From the NCBI GenBank assembly GCA_015179125.1, contig WHVA01000261.1, forward strand, positions 62,001 through 126,000: DNA of 64,000 nt, given 5' to 3'. Made by a program: the position numbers and the translations under genes. Source of the DNA: Gautieria morchelliformis. Taxonomy: Eukaryota > Basidiomycota > Agaricomycetes > Gomphales > Gomphaceae. How positions within the stretch are numbered: position 1 is the first letter of the stretch; each line of letters begins with the position of its first letter. Positions 50,681 to 62,407 of this stretch are shown here, piece after piece. The notes under the pieces were generated by a model. That model did not search any database, was not told the origin of the DNA, and saw nothing but the letters and a program-made list of their open reading frames with translations.

Positions 50681-53425
50681 TGGTAGGCTTCCAAGAAGCG
50701 ATGCGCCCTCGGAACGCTCCGAGGTGAAAATTAACTGTCACGTGGTCTGCACGTGACAGACATGTCTAGCGGCGTCTGGGGAGATTGCCTGGCTTGCTTA
50801 CCCCCTGAAGCTCTAGATAGCTATCTAGGGCTTCAAGGTCCTTGCAGGACGACATGGGTTCCCATGTCACGTCGCCTAGGGTCCAATGGACCTGGAACTC
50901 CAGGTCCGTCGAGTTTATCCATTGATGTGCGACAATCTCGTCGACGAGCCACTCCTGGTCGTCATTCACTCCGAAGTCATAAAATGACTTGGCCTCACGA
51001 CAAGTGAACAATTCGTCGTTGTTAGCCTCGTATCGCCGTACGAGGCTTGAATGGAAGACCGGCTAAATGTGACGGCTTTTCAGCTGGTCGGGAAGATCAA
51101 GGGTCACCGTCGAGGCATCGTTGTGAGCCTCGATGACGCGGTATGGTCCGATGTACCGTGGGACTAGTTTTCTGGCTCTTCCTTTCGGGAGAGTTAGGTT
51201 TTTTGTCGAAAGGTAGACGCGGTCGTTGGCCACGTACCTGTCGCTCGCCATACGTTTCTTGTTTGCATGAAACGTTTGCATCACTTGATGCTCTATGATT
51301 GCATCGTGTGCCGCCATCAGGTTCCATTTTGCCTGATGTGCGAACCGGGCTACCCCCTTGAACGGGGTGTCCATGGCTATGGGGAGGTCTATCTGCGGCA
51401 TATAGCCGTGGTTCAGCTCGAAAGGTGCGAACCCTGTGGTCACGCTGACGTTCTGTTGAGGGCGACCTCAACCATTGGGCATTTCAATGCCCAATCCTTC
51501 TGATCGTCTCTAACGACCGCACGCAATATCTGGCCGATCGAGCGGTTTGCCCGCTCGGTGGCTCCATCTGTTTGGGGATGGAAGGCAGTTGACATGAGGA
51601 GCTTAGTCCCCATGAGTCGCTGTAGTTCACGCCAGAAGATCGACGTGAACTTCGAGTCTCTGTCCGAGATGATGGAGTCGGGAACTCCGTGGAGTCGAAC
51701 GACCTCCGTCAGAAACAGCCAGGCTACTCCCTTGGCTGACATGCTCGTTGTGGTTGGTACGAGGTGTACGAGCGATGTTAGTCAGTTGATGACTACCATC
51801 AGGTAGTCACAGTCATTGGATTTGGGCAGGGGCCCCATGAAGTCGATGCCACGGCCTATCTGGAATGGGTAGGCTGTGTAGTAGGCATTTGGGCCGTTGT
51901 GGTCCGGTTTTCGTCATCTGACACCTCCCGCACAATGTGCAGAACACTTCTATGTCTGGGCTCATGCCCGGCCACCAATATGCTCGTCGAACGTAGTTCG
52001 AAGTCTTCAGATGGCCGTAGTGGCCGACTATCTGATGTGCCCGATCGATGATCATTTCGATCAGCTTCCTTCCCCCTTGAAGAACAGAGCGGGGGACGGC
52101 AATGACGTCTCTTTTGAGCTGGTTCTTAGTCCAGATCAGCCCGTCCCGGATCCCAAATCTCGGGTGCACGTCCGGGTGCGCCATGATCTTTGTGAACATG
52201 GTGTCCCTGTGGTATGCGTCTCGTAGGACCTTAGACAGGTCTACGCCTTGCTCGACGACCCAGCGCAGGGGTGCGCCGTCATTTCCTGCGGCGATGACTC
52301 TGACATCATCGTCGTCATTGTCGCGTGACGCGGCGACATTCGCGGGCTCTGGTGAGCCCTCGTTTAATGCGGCGGATTGTGTTACTCTCGCCTCTGTCTT
52401 CTCAGCGAGGCGTTTAGAGCATCTTGTCGCCGCTGTTCGCAGCTCGATATACCGGTCGGTGGGCAATAACTCACCATCCGGGTCTAAACGCGCATCTGTG
52501 TTCATGAAGACGTGGTCCGGGTGATTGTCATCACTCGTGTCGTTCTCATAGTAGCGCGACAGGCAGTCCGCTACCTTGTTCTCTACACCGTCAACATGAA
52601 CGGTGTTGAAATTGAACCGGGAGAGAAACTCCCACCATCTGACCTGGCGGTCAGATAGGCTCTTCTGGGTCTCGAAGTACTCGATCCCTTTGTGGTCTGT
52701 GACGAGGGTGAACCTTCGCCCCAGCAGTTTGTGCTCCCATTTCATGAGAGCCTCGAGCACCGTGATCGTCTCGTGCTCGTGAGTCCGGTAGTGTTGCTGA
52801 GCAACGCTGAACTTCTTTGACAAGAAGCCGGCAGGTCGACAGGTTTTCCAGTCAGGACCTTGGCCGTAGACCACACCGACGCCAGCTTTTGACCCATCGG
52901 TGATCACCCAGATCGGCTCTGGGCACCATGCGTCTACTGGACACAGGATCGGGGCCTTACAGGCCAACGCCTTAATGCTTTGCCAGCATTTGTCTAGTAG
53001 TGGAGTCCATTCTAATGGACAGTTATTACGCACACAGCCTGATAGTGGGGTGGTATATGCGCTAACATCTGGCATGTAGTGTGCCAGATACTGTACCAGC
53101 CCGAGGAAACACTGGACGTCGTTGAACGTCCGTGGCCTACGCCACTCGCAGATGCATTGCATCTTGTCCTCATCGGCATGTACCCCTCAGCCATCGATGA
53201 TATGGCCGAGACACTCCATTCAGATGGAATAGAGGTCCACCTTTTTCTTGCTCAGAAAAAGGTGATTCTTCCTCAGTCTGTCAAAGACGATGTAGAGGTG
53301 CTCTTCATGCTCTTGTATTGAGAGCGAGAATATGAAGATGTCGTCCATGTATACATGGACGAAGCGACCTATGCAGTCGTGGAAAATGGCTGTCATCAGC
53401 CGTTGGAATGTTGATGGGGCATTAC

Positions 53426-54060
53426 TGTCATTAAAATATCCGTAAGCTGTCACTGCCATCACAATCCGTCGAACCACCACATATACACCATCCCGCGTCC
53501 CATACACACCTTCACTCGCACCACCCACGTCTACCCGAGCCCACACACGTCCGCACGACACATCATACCATTCCTATCACTCTAACCATTCGACCCTGAC
53601 CCAATACCCGCAGATCCACTCAACCCAAGTCGCAGCCCGAGCCTGAGGGACACTGATCCACAGAGAAACTAGTTGTTGAGCCACACGTCTACATATCTTC
53701 CATGTTACCTTCTTCACTAATTCACAACCCATATTTCTGATGCTTATGACTACCTACACCACTTCCCATTCGATAGATCAATCCCCTAGCTACCGCTGCC
53801 TCCGGACCACCATACTTCTGAGTCCAGACACTCTAGTCGGCCCATGCGTTCCCCCCTCCACTCTTCGCGTCGCAGCACACCTCGTAGCTAGTTAAATAGT
53901 CCAACATGTGTATACAGTCTCTAGTCAATCAGTACTCATTTATCTTGGAAGTTATTGAACACCTCACTATACATATACTGTGTAACGGCTGTTCGAGATA
54001 CACACATACGGTGTATACTCGACCCCTCTATTTTCTACTTGATTTGACTTCTATTCGAAG
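53426..54060 (+). repeat. Copia 5' LTR (right edge approximate)
   Basis: 53426-53782 matches 58636-58989, which fixes the left edge. The right edge cannot be fixed because the 3' LTR is cut. Confidence 0.75.
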
Positions 54061-57000
54061 TCTGAATTATATTGTTACCTAAGCTCATCGTCAACAAACT
54101 CTTAATCTTTCTACAGATTAAGAGTGTCATCGTACTCACCATGGCACAACCAACAGCAACGGCACCGGCACACATCACGCCAAAACATGATATCCATAAA
54201 TTCAGGGATATCAAACCAAAATTAGGGAAGGACAATTGGATGTCCTGGAAGAGGGAGTTATTAGCAACCGCGAGGGATAGAGGATTATTCAAAATCATTA
54301 CCGGTGCAGACCCTTATCCCACAGCAGCTAACCAACAGATAACCGTTACCACCGGAACTAACACAACCGGAGGAACGACACTATCACAGCTTCAGGACGA
54401 CTGGGACGACAGGAATAACGTAGCTTACAGTCAAATCCTGCTCTGCATATCGCCCGAGCTCCAGACGGCAATAGATATCACCGACAAATGCGAGGAAGCC
54501 TGGAAAATACTTGTAAGAAAGTTCGAATCCACTGATTCAAGCAAGATCAGCATAATCAGAACACGATACGAGAATTACCACATGACCGACCAACAAACGG
54601 TCTCGGCATACATCACCGTCATGAAGGAGTTCAGAAATCAGCTTGCAAGGATGGGTGAGCAAATAGCCGATTCCACTCACGCAGCTACAATCCTCAGGAA
54701 CCTCCCGGAATCATGGAGACCTATCGCGCAAACAATAAGGATGATCAGTAAAGATCTGGATGATATCGAGGAGTGTTTGGAAGCGCACGAAGCAGACCTA
54801 GGAGCCGTCGAGGTATCCACACAAGCCGCCACCGCATTCATCGCACAGTCCCGACCTCCCAGGCAACACAACAACGATACTCCGAGATTCATCAACAGCA
54901 ACACAACGTACACATACCAGAACCGCCAACCACAGTATCAGACCAGCGGGGGGAATAGCTTCCTCTGTAACAACTGCGGCAAGCCAAACCACTCAGCAGC
55001 AAGGTGTTACGCACCCGGAGGAGGACTCGCGACGCAAGGACAATGGAGAAGGGAAGACAACACATATAACTCACATGGGAAGGGACAGGAACACAGCAAC
55101 GAGAACGGCCTCAACAGGCCGGCCCCACCCCCACAGCGGCAACAGCCGAGTGCCACCGACACAGCTCGACTCGCAACCATACCGAGGAGGGACATCGTAA
55201 TGATGGCGCGCACTGAGGAAACGACGAATAACAACATCACCCTGTCCACCAACCCGTCAGCACTCTCCGCAATACAGGATGACATACACGTATGGCTCAT
55301 AGACTCTGGGGCGTCCAGTCACCTATGCGGCAACGTTAATCTATTCGATGAACTCCACCCCGCACCAACGGTATTGATAGGGACATCGAGCGGCGACTCC
55401 TTCAACGCAGATCAGTGAGGGACCATAAGAATAACTCTCCAAAGCGATGCTAACTTACAGATACCACCACTCGCCCTGACACTGAAAGACGTAATTTTTG
55501 TGCCAAAACTGCAAGCAAATCTGCTGTCAGTAGGACGAATGACCGCCGCAAACATCGAAGTAATGTTCAGCAACAATGACACCTCACTCTTGATGGATGG
55601 AGAGATGATCGCGAGGGGGAAGAGGATAGAGAACCTATTCGCATACATGGCTCAGCCATCAACAAAGGCCGAACCAGAAGAAGCCTTACATTCTATCGAA
55701 TCCGACGAACTGACACTGTGGCACCACAGATTAGCACATGCAGCAGCTTCCACGATAGAAAAGATGCAGGAGAAACAAACCGGCAAGGGACTACCGAATT
55801 TCGGCAAAGGACTGAAGATGGACATATGCAGCAGCTGCCAGCATGGAAAACAGACAAGGGCGCCCGAATGGACCGCATATGTCTGACGACACTATATTCC
55901 CCATGCTCTTCGGCAGTTCCTCGACATGTTTGAGGAGGATACCGATGCTTCATCACCTGCATCGACCACGCCACAAGATACGTCAGCATCTATTTCCTAA
56001 AGAACAAAGAATGCAGAACCGTTACCAAGTCGTTCAAGGAGTACATGGCATGGTTAAAGAGACAAAGAGGAGAGGAGGTAAAGAGGATTAGAACGGACAA
56101 CGGAGGGGAGTACACAGGAAGGGAGTTCAAAGACCTATGCAGTGAGCTCGGCGTCATTCATGAAACCACGAGTCCTCACACACCAGAACATAATGGTGTA
56201 GCCGAGAGGTACAACAGGACGCTCCAGGAAGGAGCGTTAACCCTACAACACGATGCCAAGCTGTCGAAAGGATTTTGGGTGTCAGCCATACACACAACAA
56301 ACTTCGTCAAAAACAGGCTATTACACCACAGAATTGGAACGTCACCATACGAATCTTTCTGGGGGACGAGACCTCAACTCGACTGGTTGCGTATGTACGG
56401 CTCGAAGTGTTGGGCACTGCTCCCAAAAGCCACGAGGAGGAAGGGGGAGTTTAAGTCGGTCGAAGGAATCTTTGTGGGGTATTTCGAAGACTCGAAAGCA
56501 TATAAGGTGTGGGTACCGCGCACCCAAACCCTAATCAAGGCCAGAGACGTAATATTCGGCGAACTGAAACACATCGAACGCACCACCATTCAGTTAATCG
56601 ACGATGACGACACACCTGAACTGTGGGTAATCGACGGAAAAACCATCAAGTGCGTACAACACCCAAACCACAACGAGGACGAGACACCCATCGATGACGA
56701 CGACGCCATACCACCACTCATAACTCTTGAGGATGACGAGGAGGATTTTAGCGAGGAAGAGGACACGATAGAAGTGACGGCGGAATTGAGGGGGAGGGAA
56801 TTACGGGCGGAAAGTTCCGACGCAGAAGCCGAACCAAAGGGAGAACAAGAGAAAAATAACATTAGAGGTAACATCAGCGAAGAGGAGAAGGAAGAAACGG
56901 ATATAGCACCGAAGGAATTTTCAAAAGGTCCGTGGATGGACCCAGGGAACATGGAATATGGAAGGGGAAGAAGAAACACAGCGTTACTCACAGAGATAGC

Positions 57001-58635
57001 AGCGTTGGCACATGGAAGGATGGAATTGGAAGAAACCGAAAGGGCGTTCGTGGTATTGGCAGAGGACGAGCCAGGGAGTTATAAAGAGGCTATGAGATCA
57101 GGGAACGCGGAGAAATGGAGAAAAGCTTGCAAGGAGGAATATCAAACGTTGATGGGATACAACACATGGGAACTGGTCGAGAAGCCGGCAGAGGCTAACA
57201 TCATGGGAAGCAGATGGGTATTTCGCGTCAAGAGAGACAATCGAGGGGAGGTTGATAAATTCAAATCAAGGGTAGTGGCACAAGGCTACTCACAAGTTTC
57301 AGGTCGATTATCAAGAAACCTATTCACCCACCATTCGACACACATCCATACGACTCATACTCGCTCTCACCTGCAAATACAACCTCGAATTGCGACAAGT
57401 GGACGTAAAGGGGGCATACCTGAATGGAAAATTGGAGGATATCATATATATGCGGCAACCGGAGGGATTCGTCAAAGAAGGGGAGGAGCACTTGGTGTGT
57501 AGGTTGAAGAAAGGAATTTATGGATTGAAGCAGTCCGGGAGGGTATGGCACGGGACTCTGAGGAGGGAAATGGAAAAGATCGGTTTTAGGGCGGGGGAAG
57601 CGGACAAAACAGTTTTCTTCAGGTTTGGGGAAGGGGACAGTGTGGAAATAGCGGGGTGGTACGTGGATGATGGACTCCTCGCATCGCGCTCGGCATCCAC
57701 GATGGAGAGAATGGTATCGGATATCAAGGGGAGTTTCGACATACAAGACTTAGGGGACCCAACACGACTTCTGGGAATCCAAATCACACGAAATCGAGAC
57801 CTCGGCACCATTCACATATCACAAGATGCATTCATTGACACTATCGCCAAAAGGTTCAACATCACATCCGGACAAGCAGTGAACTCACCAATGGATCACA
57901 ACATCGAGCTCCGTAATTCCACCACTTCATCAGATGTCATCGATTTCACGTACGCATCCATAATCGGAAGCATCAACTATTGCGCGGTGGCCACTCGACC
58001 TGACATCGCTTACGCAGTCAACAAATGTGCTCAATTTTTGTCCAAACCAAATGTTACCCATTGGGAGGCCGCGAAGAGAATCGTCAGGTATTTGTTGAAT
58101 ACGAGGGAGTATGGAATAACCTATGTGAGGGAGGGAGACGGAGCGATGGGATTCGTTCATAACCTGGTGGGGTACACGGACACGGACTTCGCAGGTGATC
58201 GAGACGATCGGAAGTCCACAACGGGCTGGGTATTCATGTTCAATGGTGCACCTATATCCTGGGCTTCGAAAAAGCAGAGCCTGGTCAGCAGATCGACCAT
58301 AGAATCGGAAGTGATAGCAGGATCATTTGCAAGCGCAGAAGGCATTTGGCTCATCAGGCTCGGAAAAGACTTTAAACATAACTTCACTCCTATCCCCGTC
58401 TTCACAGATAATCAATCCGCCATCGCCTTCTCCAACGATAGCGCCAACAACAACCGATCGAAACACATTGACGTGCACTACCATTACAGGAAGGAACAGG
58501 TCGCTGAGGGCAACATACGTCTACGTTACATTGAAACTCTCGAGAACCCCGCTGACGTTCTAACCAAACCCTTATCGCCGCGCAAGCACCTCCACATCCT
58601 AGAGATGCTAGGAGTGCGTCGGGCTTGAAGGGGAG

Positions 58636-58989
58636 TGTCATTAAAATATCTGTAAGCGGTCACTGCCATCACAATCCGTCAAACCGCCACATATACACCA
58701 TCCCGCAGCCCATACACACCTTCACTCGCACTACCCACGTCTACCCAAGCCCACACACGTCCGCACAACACATCATACCATTCCTATCACTCTAACCATT
58801 CGACCCTGACCCAATACCCGCAGCTCCACTCAACCCAAGTCGCAGCCCGATCCCGAGGGACGCTGATCCACGGAGAAACTAGTCGTTGAGCCACACGTCT
58901 ACATATCTTCCATGTTTCTTCACTAATTCACAACCCATATTTCTGATGCTTATGACTACCTACACCCCTTCCCATTCGATAGATCAATC
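58636..58989 (+). repeat. Copia 3' LTR, left part
   Basis: Starts TGTCATTAAAATATCTG directly after the polypurine tract and runs to GATAGATCAATC, where the Gypsy-2 LTR begins. The rest should lie right of the window. Confidence 0.85.
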
Positions 58990-59478
58990 TGTAAGGGCAA
59001 CCCTGGCTAGTTGTGGAGATCACACTACCACACAACTGACAAGGGGAAATCCAAAGAATGTATAAATGAACAGAGTATACAAGAGAGGGGATTCTCACCT
59101 GACAAGGGGAAATCCAAAGAGAAAAGTCTAAGGACCCCCAATGTCAGCAAGCCCGTATTATACTATGCTGCGCAGAAAGGGACAGCACTTGGCACCCGCC
59201 ATCAACCCTGCATCCCCCTGACCTCCCTGACCCTTGATCGACCCTTGATGCCACCCATTACGCGAGTCTCTTGATTTCCGACACTGTTCTGAGAGTGGAA
59301 GTCGGAAATTGGAGTGCAACTGGCAAGGCAAACAGAACTGGTGGAAGTTCTCCCAGGAGTGGAATCATTTCCGAAAGCGGAGGCGGAGATGGAATCGGAA
59401 CCAGAACCGGAGTCGGAAATGGAGTCGGAACTGGGTGTGGTGTCGGAACTGGAAATGGAAACAGGGTGTCCCCTGACA
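58990..59478 (-). repeat. 3' LTR of Gypsy-2
   Basis: 489 bp, TGTAAGGGCAACC...CCCCTGACA on the plus strand. On the minus strand it is preceded by a purine tract (CTAGAGGGGGGTGA, 59479-59492). Confidence 0.9.
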
Positions 59479-61911
59479 TCACCCCCCTCTAGCGTGCTGC
59501 GTCCTCGAAGCACGGGACACGAGGGATTGAAATGCCAGTGAGCGGATTCGGCGAGGGGCACCAGGGTGTGTCCTATAGAACTCGCGGAGTTTGTCTGGAG
59601 CAGAGACATCTTGCTCTGGGACCCACGAATTCTCCTCATACCCATACCCTTCCCATTTCACAAGGAATTGGAGTCGTCCTCGCACAAACCGGCTGTCCAG
59701 GATCCATTCCACCACATAGTGCTCTTCCCCATCTACAATTTCTGGTGGAGGTGGCAGATGAGCCTTCCGACCTGGAATTGGGTCCTCAAGAGTAGGGAGT
59801 AACTTCACCACGTTGAAGACGGGGTGGAGGCGGGACATGGACATCGGAAGTTGGAGGCGGTATGCATTCCGTCCAACCCTCCACATCACTGAAGGGCCCA
59901 AGGTAGCGGTGGGCAAGCTTCTGCGAAGTGCGCGTGGTGCGGATGTCACTTGCATCTAGATACACTTTGTCTCCGACTTGGTACTCTGGGGCAGGAACCC
60001 GGTGTTGGTTGTAGTACCTTGCCATGTCATCCTTGGCCTTCACAAGGGCCGACTTGGCTTCCGAAAGGTGGAGTCCATGCGGTCTCGGAACTCATTGACT
60101 GTCTTGAGTCGGGACTCTGCCTGGCATGGCTCGAAGCCCATCCACGGGTGTCTTCCGGAGTCAAGCATGAAGGGAGTCTGTTGTGTGGTGGAATGTACAT
60201 GGTTGTTGTATTGGAATTCCGCCAGTGGAAGTAACTCATCCCAGTCATCCTGCCTCTCATTGACAAAGAGGCGGAGATATTGCTCCAACTCCTGATTGAC
60301 CCCTTCCGTCTGTCCGTCGCCCTGCGGATGGTATGCTGTGGTGGTAGCCAGCTTTATGCCAAGCAGGCGGTAGAGTTCCTGAGTCAGTTCCGCGACAAAC
60401 TGCGGACCACGGTCGGAAACGACTTGCTTCGGGAGCCCATGCAACTTCCAGACATGGGCAAGGAACAGGCGGGCCGCTCCGAGGGCTGTGATCGTCGTGT
60501 GCATTGGAATGAAGTGGGACACCTTGCTTACCGAGTCCACGATGTTCATGATCGCGTCGTAGCCATGAGACTCTGGGAGTTCAATGATGAAGTTGACACT
60601 GATGGTGTCCCAGCGGGATTCTGGAATCGGGAGTGGAACAAGTTCTCCGACGGGCGGATGTCGTTGCGCTTTGGTTCGGAGACAAAGGTCACATGTCTTT
60701 ACGTACTGTCCAATGTAGCGGGACATCTGAGGCCACCAGTAGTTCCGAGCCACTAACTCCAGCGTCTTCCACCTGCCAGCATGCCCAGCGACCCGTGTGT
60801 CATGGTGCTGGGACACGATGCGGCGGCGGAGGCCCGCCCCACTTGGAACATAGACCTTGCCTCTGAAGTGGAGCAGCCCATCACGTTCCAACCATTCCGC
60901 TGCCCGTACAGACCGTGAGTGCCCTTTCCAAAGTTCCTCCACCGCCTTCACCACCGACTCCTCCTTCTCTCCATTCCGGTACTGCCTCCGGATGTCCCGG
61001 AGCATTTCCGCTTCCGCCCCAACTGCAGTCACTCCTTCGAGGGCACGGATTGCAAAGAGACTTGGGCGGAGTAGTGTCATATCAGCGTTGTCTCCACTTC
61101 CGCTTCCATGATCCGCACGGCGGGATAGGGCATCGGGATTGCCCATGGTGCGGCTGGGGCGGTGGTGGAGCATGAAGTCAAACCGGGACAGGTGTAGGGA
61201 CCACCGTGCTTGTCGTCGGTTCAACTTCTTAGATGTGCAGAAATACTCGAGGTTCTTGTGGTCTGTCCAGATCTCAAATGGGCATAGAGCACCCTCGAGG
61301 AAGTGTCGCCACTCCTCCAGCGCTTGGATGATTGCCAGCATCTCCTTGTCGTGGATCTCATAGTTCCGCTCGACCGGACTAAGGCTTTTAGAGAAAAAGG
61401 CAATCGGATGCCACCCCCCACCATCTTCCGATGACTGTTGCGACAAGACCGCTCCAGTAGCTGTGTCGGAAGAATCCGCCTTGACTCGATAAGGGCGAGA
61501 GTCGTCAGGAAAGATCAGGACCATGGCAGAAGTGATCAGCTCCTTGAGTTTGTCAAAGGAGGCCTGTTCCGGCTCTCCCCACCGCCACCCCACCTCCTTC
61601 TTGGTGAGGTCGAAGAGGGCATAGGCGTGGCAGGAGAAGTCCTTGATGAACCGCCGGTAGAAATTGACAAACCCAATGAAGGACTGGACCTCCTTCTTGT
61701 TCCGCGGCACGGGCCAATCTGATACACCGGAAGCTTTGACTGGGTCCATTTCCACCTTTCCTTCCGACACAATCACCCCAAGATACTCTATCTGTGTCCG
61801 CTCAAATTCGCACTTTTCCGGCTTGAGACAGGTTGTACTCCCGGAGCCGTTCCAGCACTCTCCGCACGACTTCCCGATGTTCGGACATTGTTTTTGTGAA
61901 GATGAGGATGT

Positions 61912-62407
61912 AGAGCACAGGAATTTTAGGCAGTAGGTATGGACTTGTTGCTCAAAAGAATAGACTAGAAATTAATTCACTCTCTCAGTGAATTTAGTTG
62001 TCACTATAAATATATTATACACTACCTAGAAATTAATTCACTACAGAGAATTTCTAGGTCAATAAATCGAAAGAACACTAGACTAATTTACTTGCCTCTC
62101 TCAGTGAATTTAGTTGTCACTGAGAGAGGGGGAAATCTGTCTCACTGTGCATGTACTACTACCCGGCCCTTTAGTGCCCAATAGCTCGCGCGTCGAAGTC
62201 ATTTCAGACTCCGCTGGGTGCAGCCGCTTGTGAATGTAGAAATAACAAAATGAAATGGAGAGGTAGGGAGTGACTGGAAAACTTCGAAAATAATCAGAGA
62301 AATGGATGCATGGTACAAGAACAATGTGAGAAGAGATTGAAAAAACCATACAACAAATTGAATATATTATGCTTGATTTTGGTGCAGGAGCATAAATGCA
62401 CCCAACA
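61912..62407. mobile_element. Unidentified 0.5-kb insertion inside Gypsy-2
   Basis: Non-coding, AT-rich, bounded by the 8-bp direct repeat GAGGATGT (61904-61911 and 62408-62415). It carries two copies of CTCTCAGTGAATTTAGTTG and of CTAGAAATTAATTCACT. No clear terminal inverted repeats. An 8-bp duplication would fit a hAT-type non-autonomous element or a short retroposon. Confidence 0.6.

Larger units (their letters stand above)
48301..53425 (-). mobile_element. Gypsy-3: Ty3/Gypsy retrotransposon, 3' half, split by the Copia element
   Basis: Minus strand, read from right to left. Reverse transcriptase with YMDDIFIFS is at about 53220-53425. RNase H (TDHKGIEYFET) follows at about 52560-52960. 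The integrase zinc finger and core (HPQTDGATERANRS) are at about 51440-52100, and a chromodomain-like end (VDEIVAHQWINSTDLEFQVHW) at about 50790-50980. A further long coding region is at 48690-50680 and the 3' LTR at 48301-48654. The 5' part (gag, protease, start of RT) lies beyond the Copia and Gypsy-2 insertions, outside the window. It is broken, with several breaks, and is the oldest of the three nested elements. Confidence 0.85.
53426..58989 (+). mobile_element. Ty1/Copia retrotransposon, cut in its 3' LTR by Gypsy-2
   Basis: 5' LTR begins TGTCATTAAAATATC at 53426 (edge about 54060). Gag begins MAQPTATAPAH at 54141, with a UBN2-type region and a CCHC knuckle (CNNCGKPNHSAARC, about 54965). 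Protease (DSGASSH) lies at about 55300. The integrase zinc finger is at about 55720-55850 and its core (RTDNGGEYTGREF, EHNGVAERYNRTLQ) at about 56085-56230. Reverse transcriptase with YVDDGLLAS is at about 57660 and RNase H (GYTDTDFAGDRDDRKSTTGW) at about 58170. A polypurine tract (GAAGGGGAG) is followed by the 3' LTR from 58636. Pol order protease-integrase-RT-RNase H is the Copia hallmark. It is broken, with about three breaks. Its two LTRs are close where they overlap, so insertion was fairly recent. Confidence 0.9.
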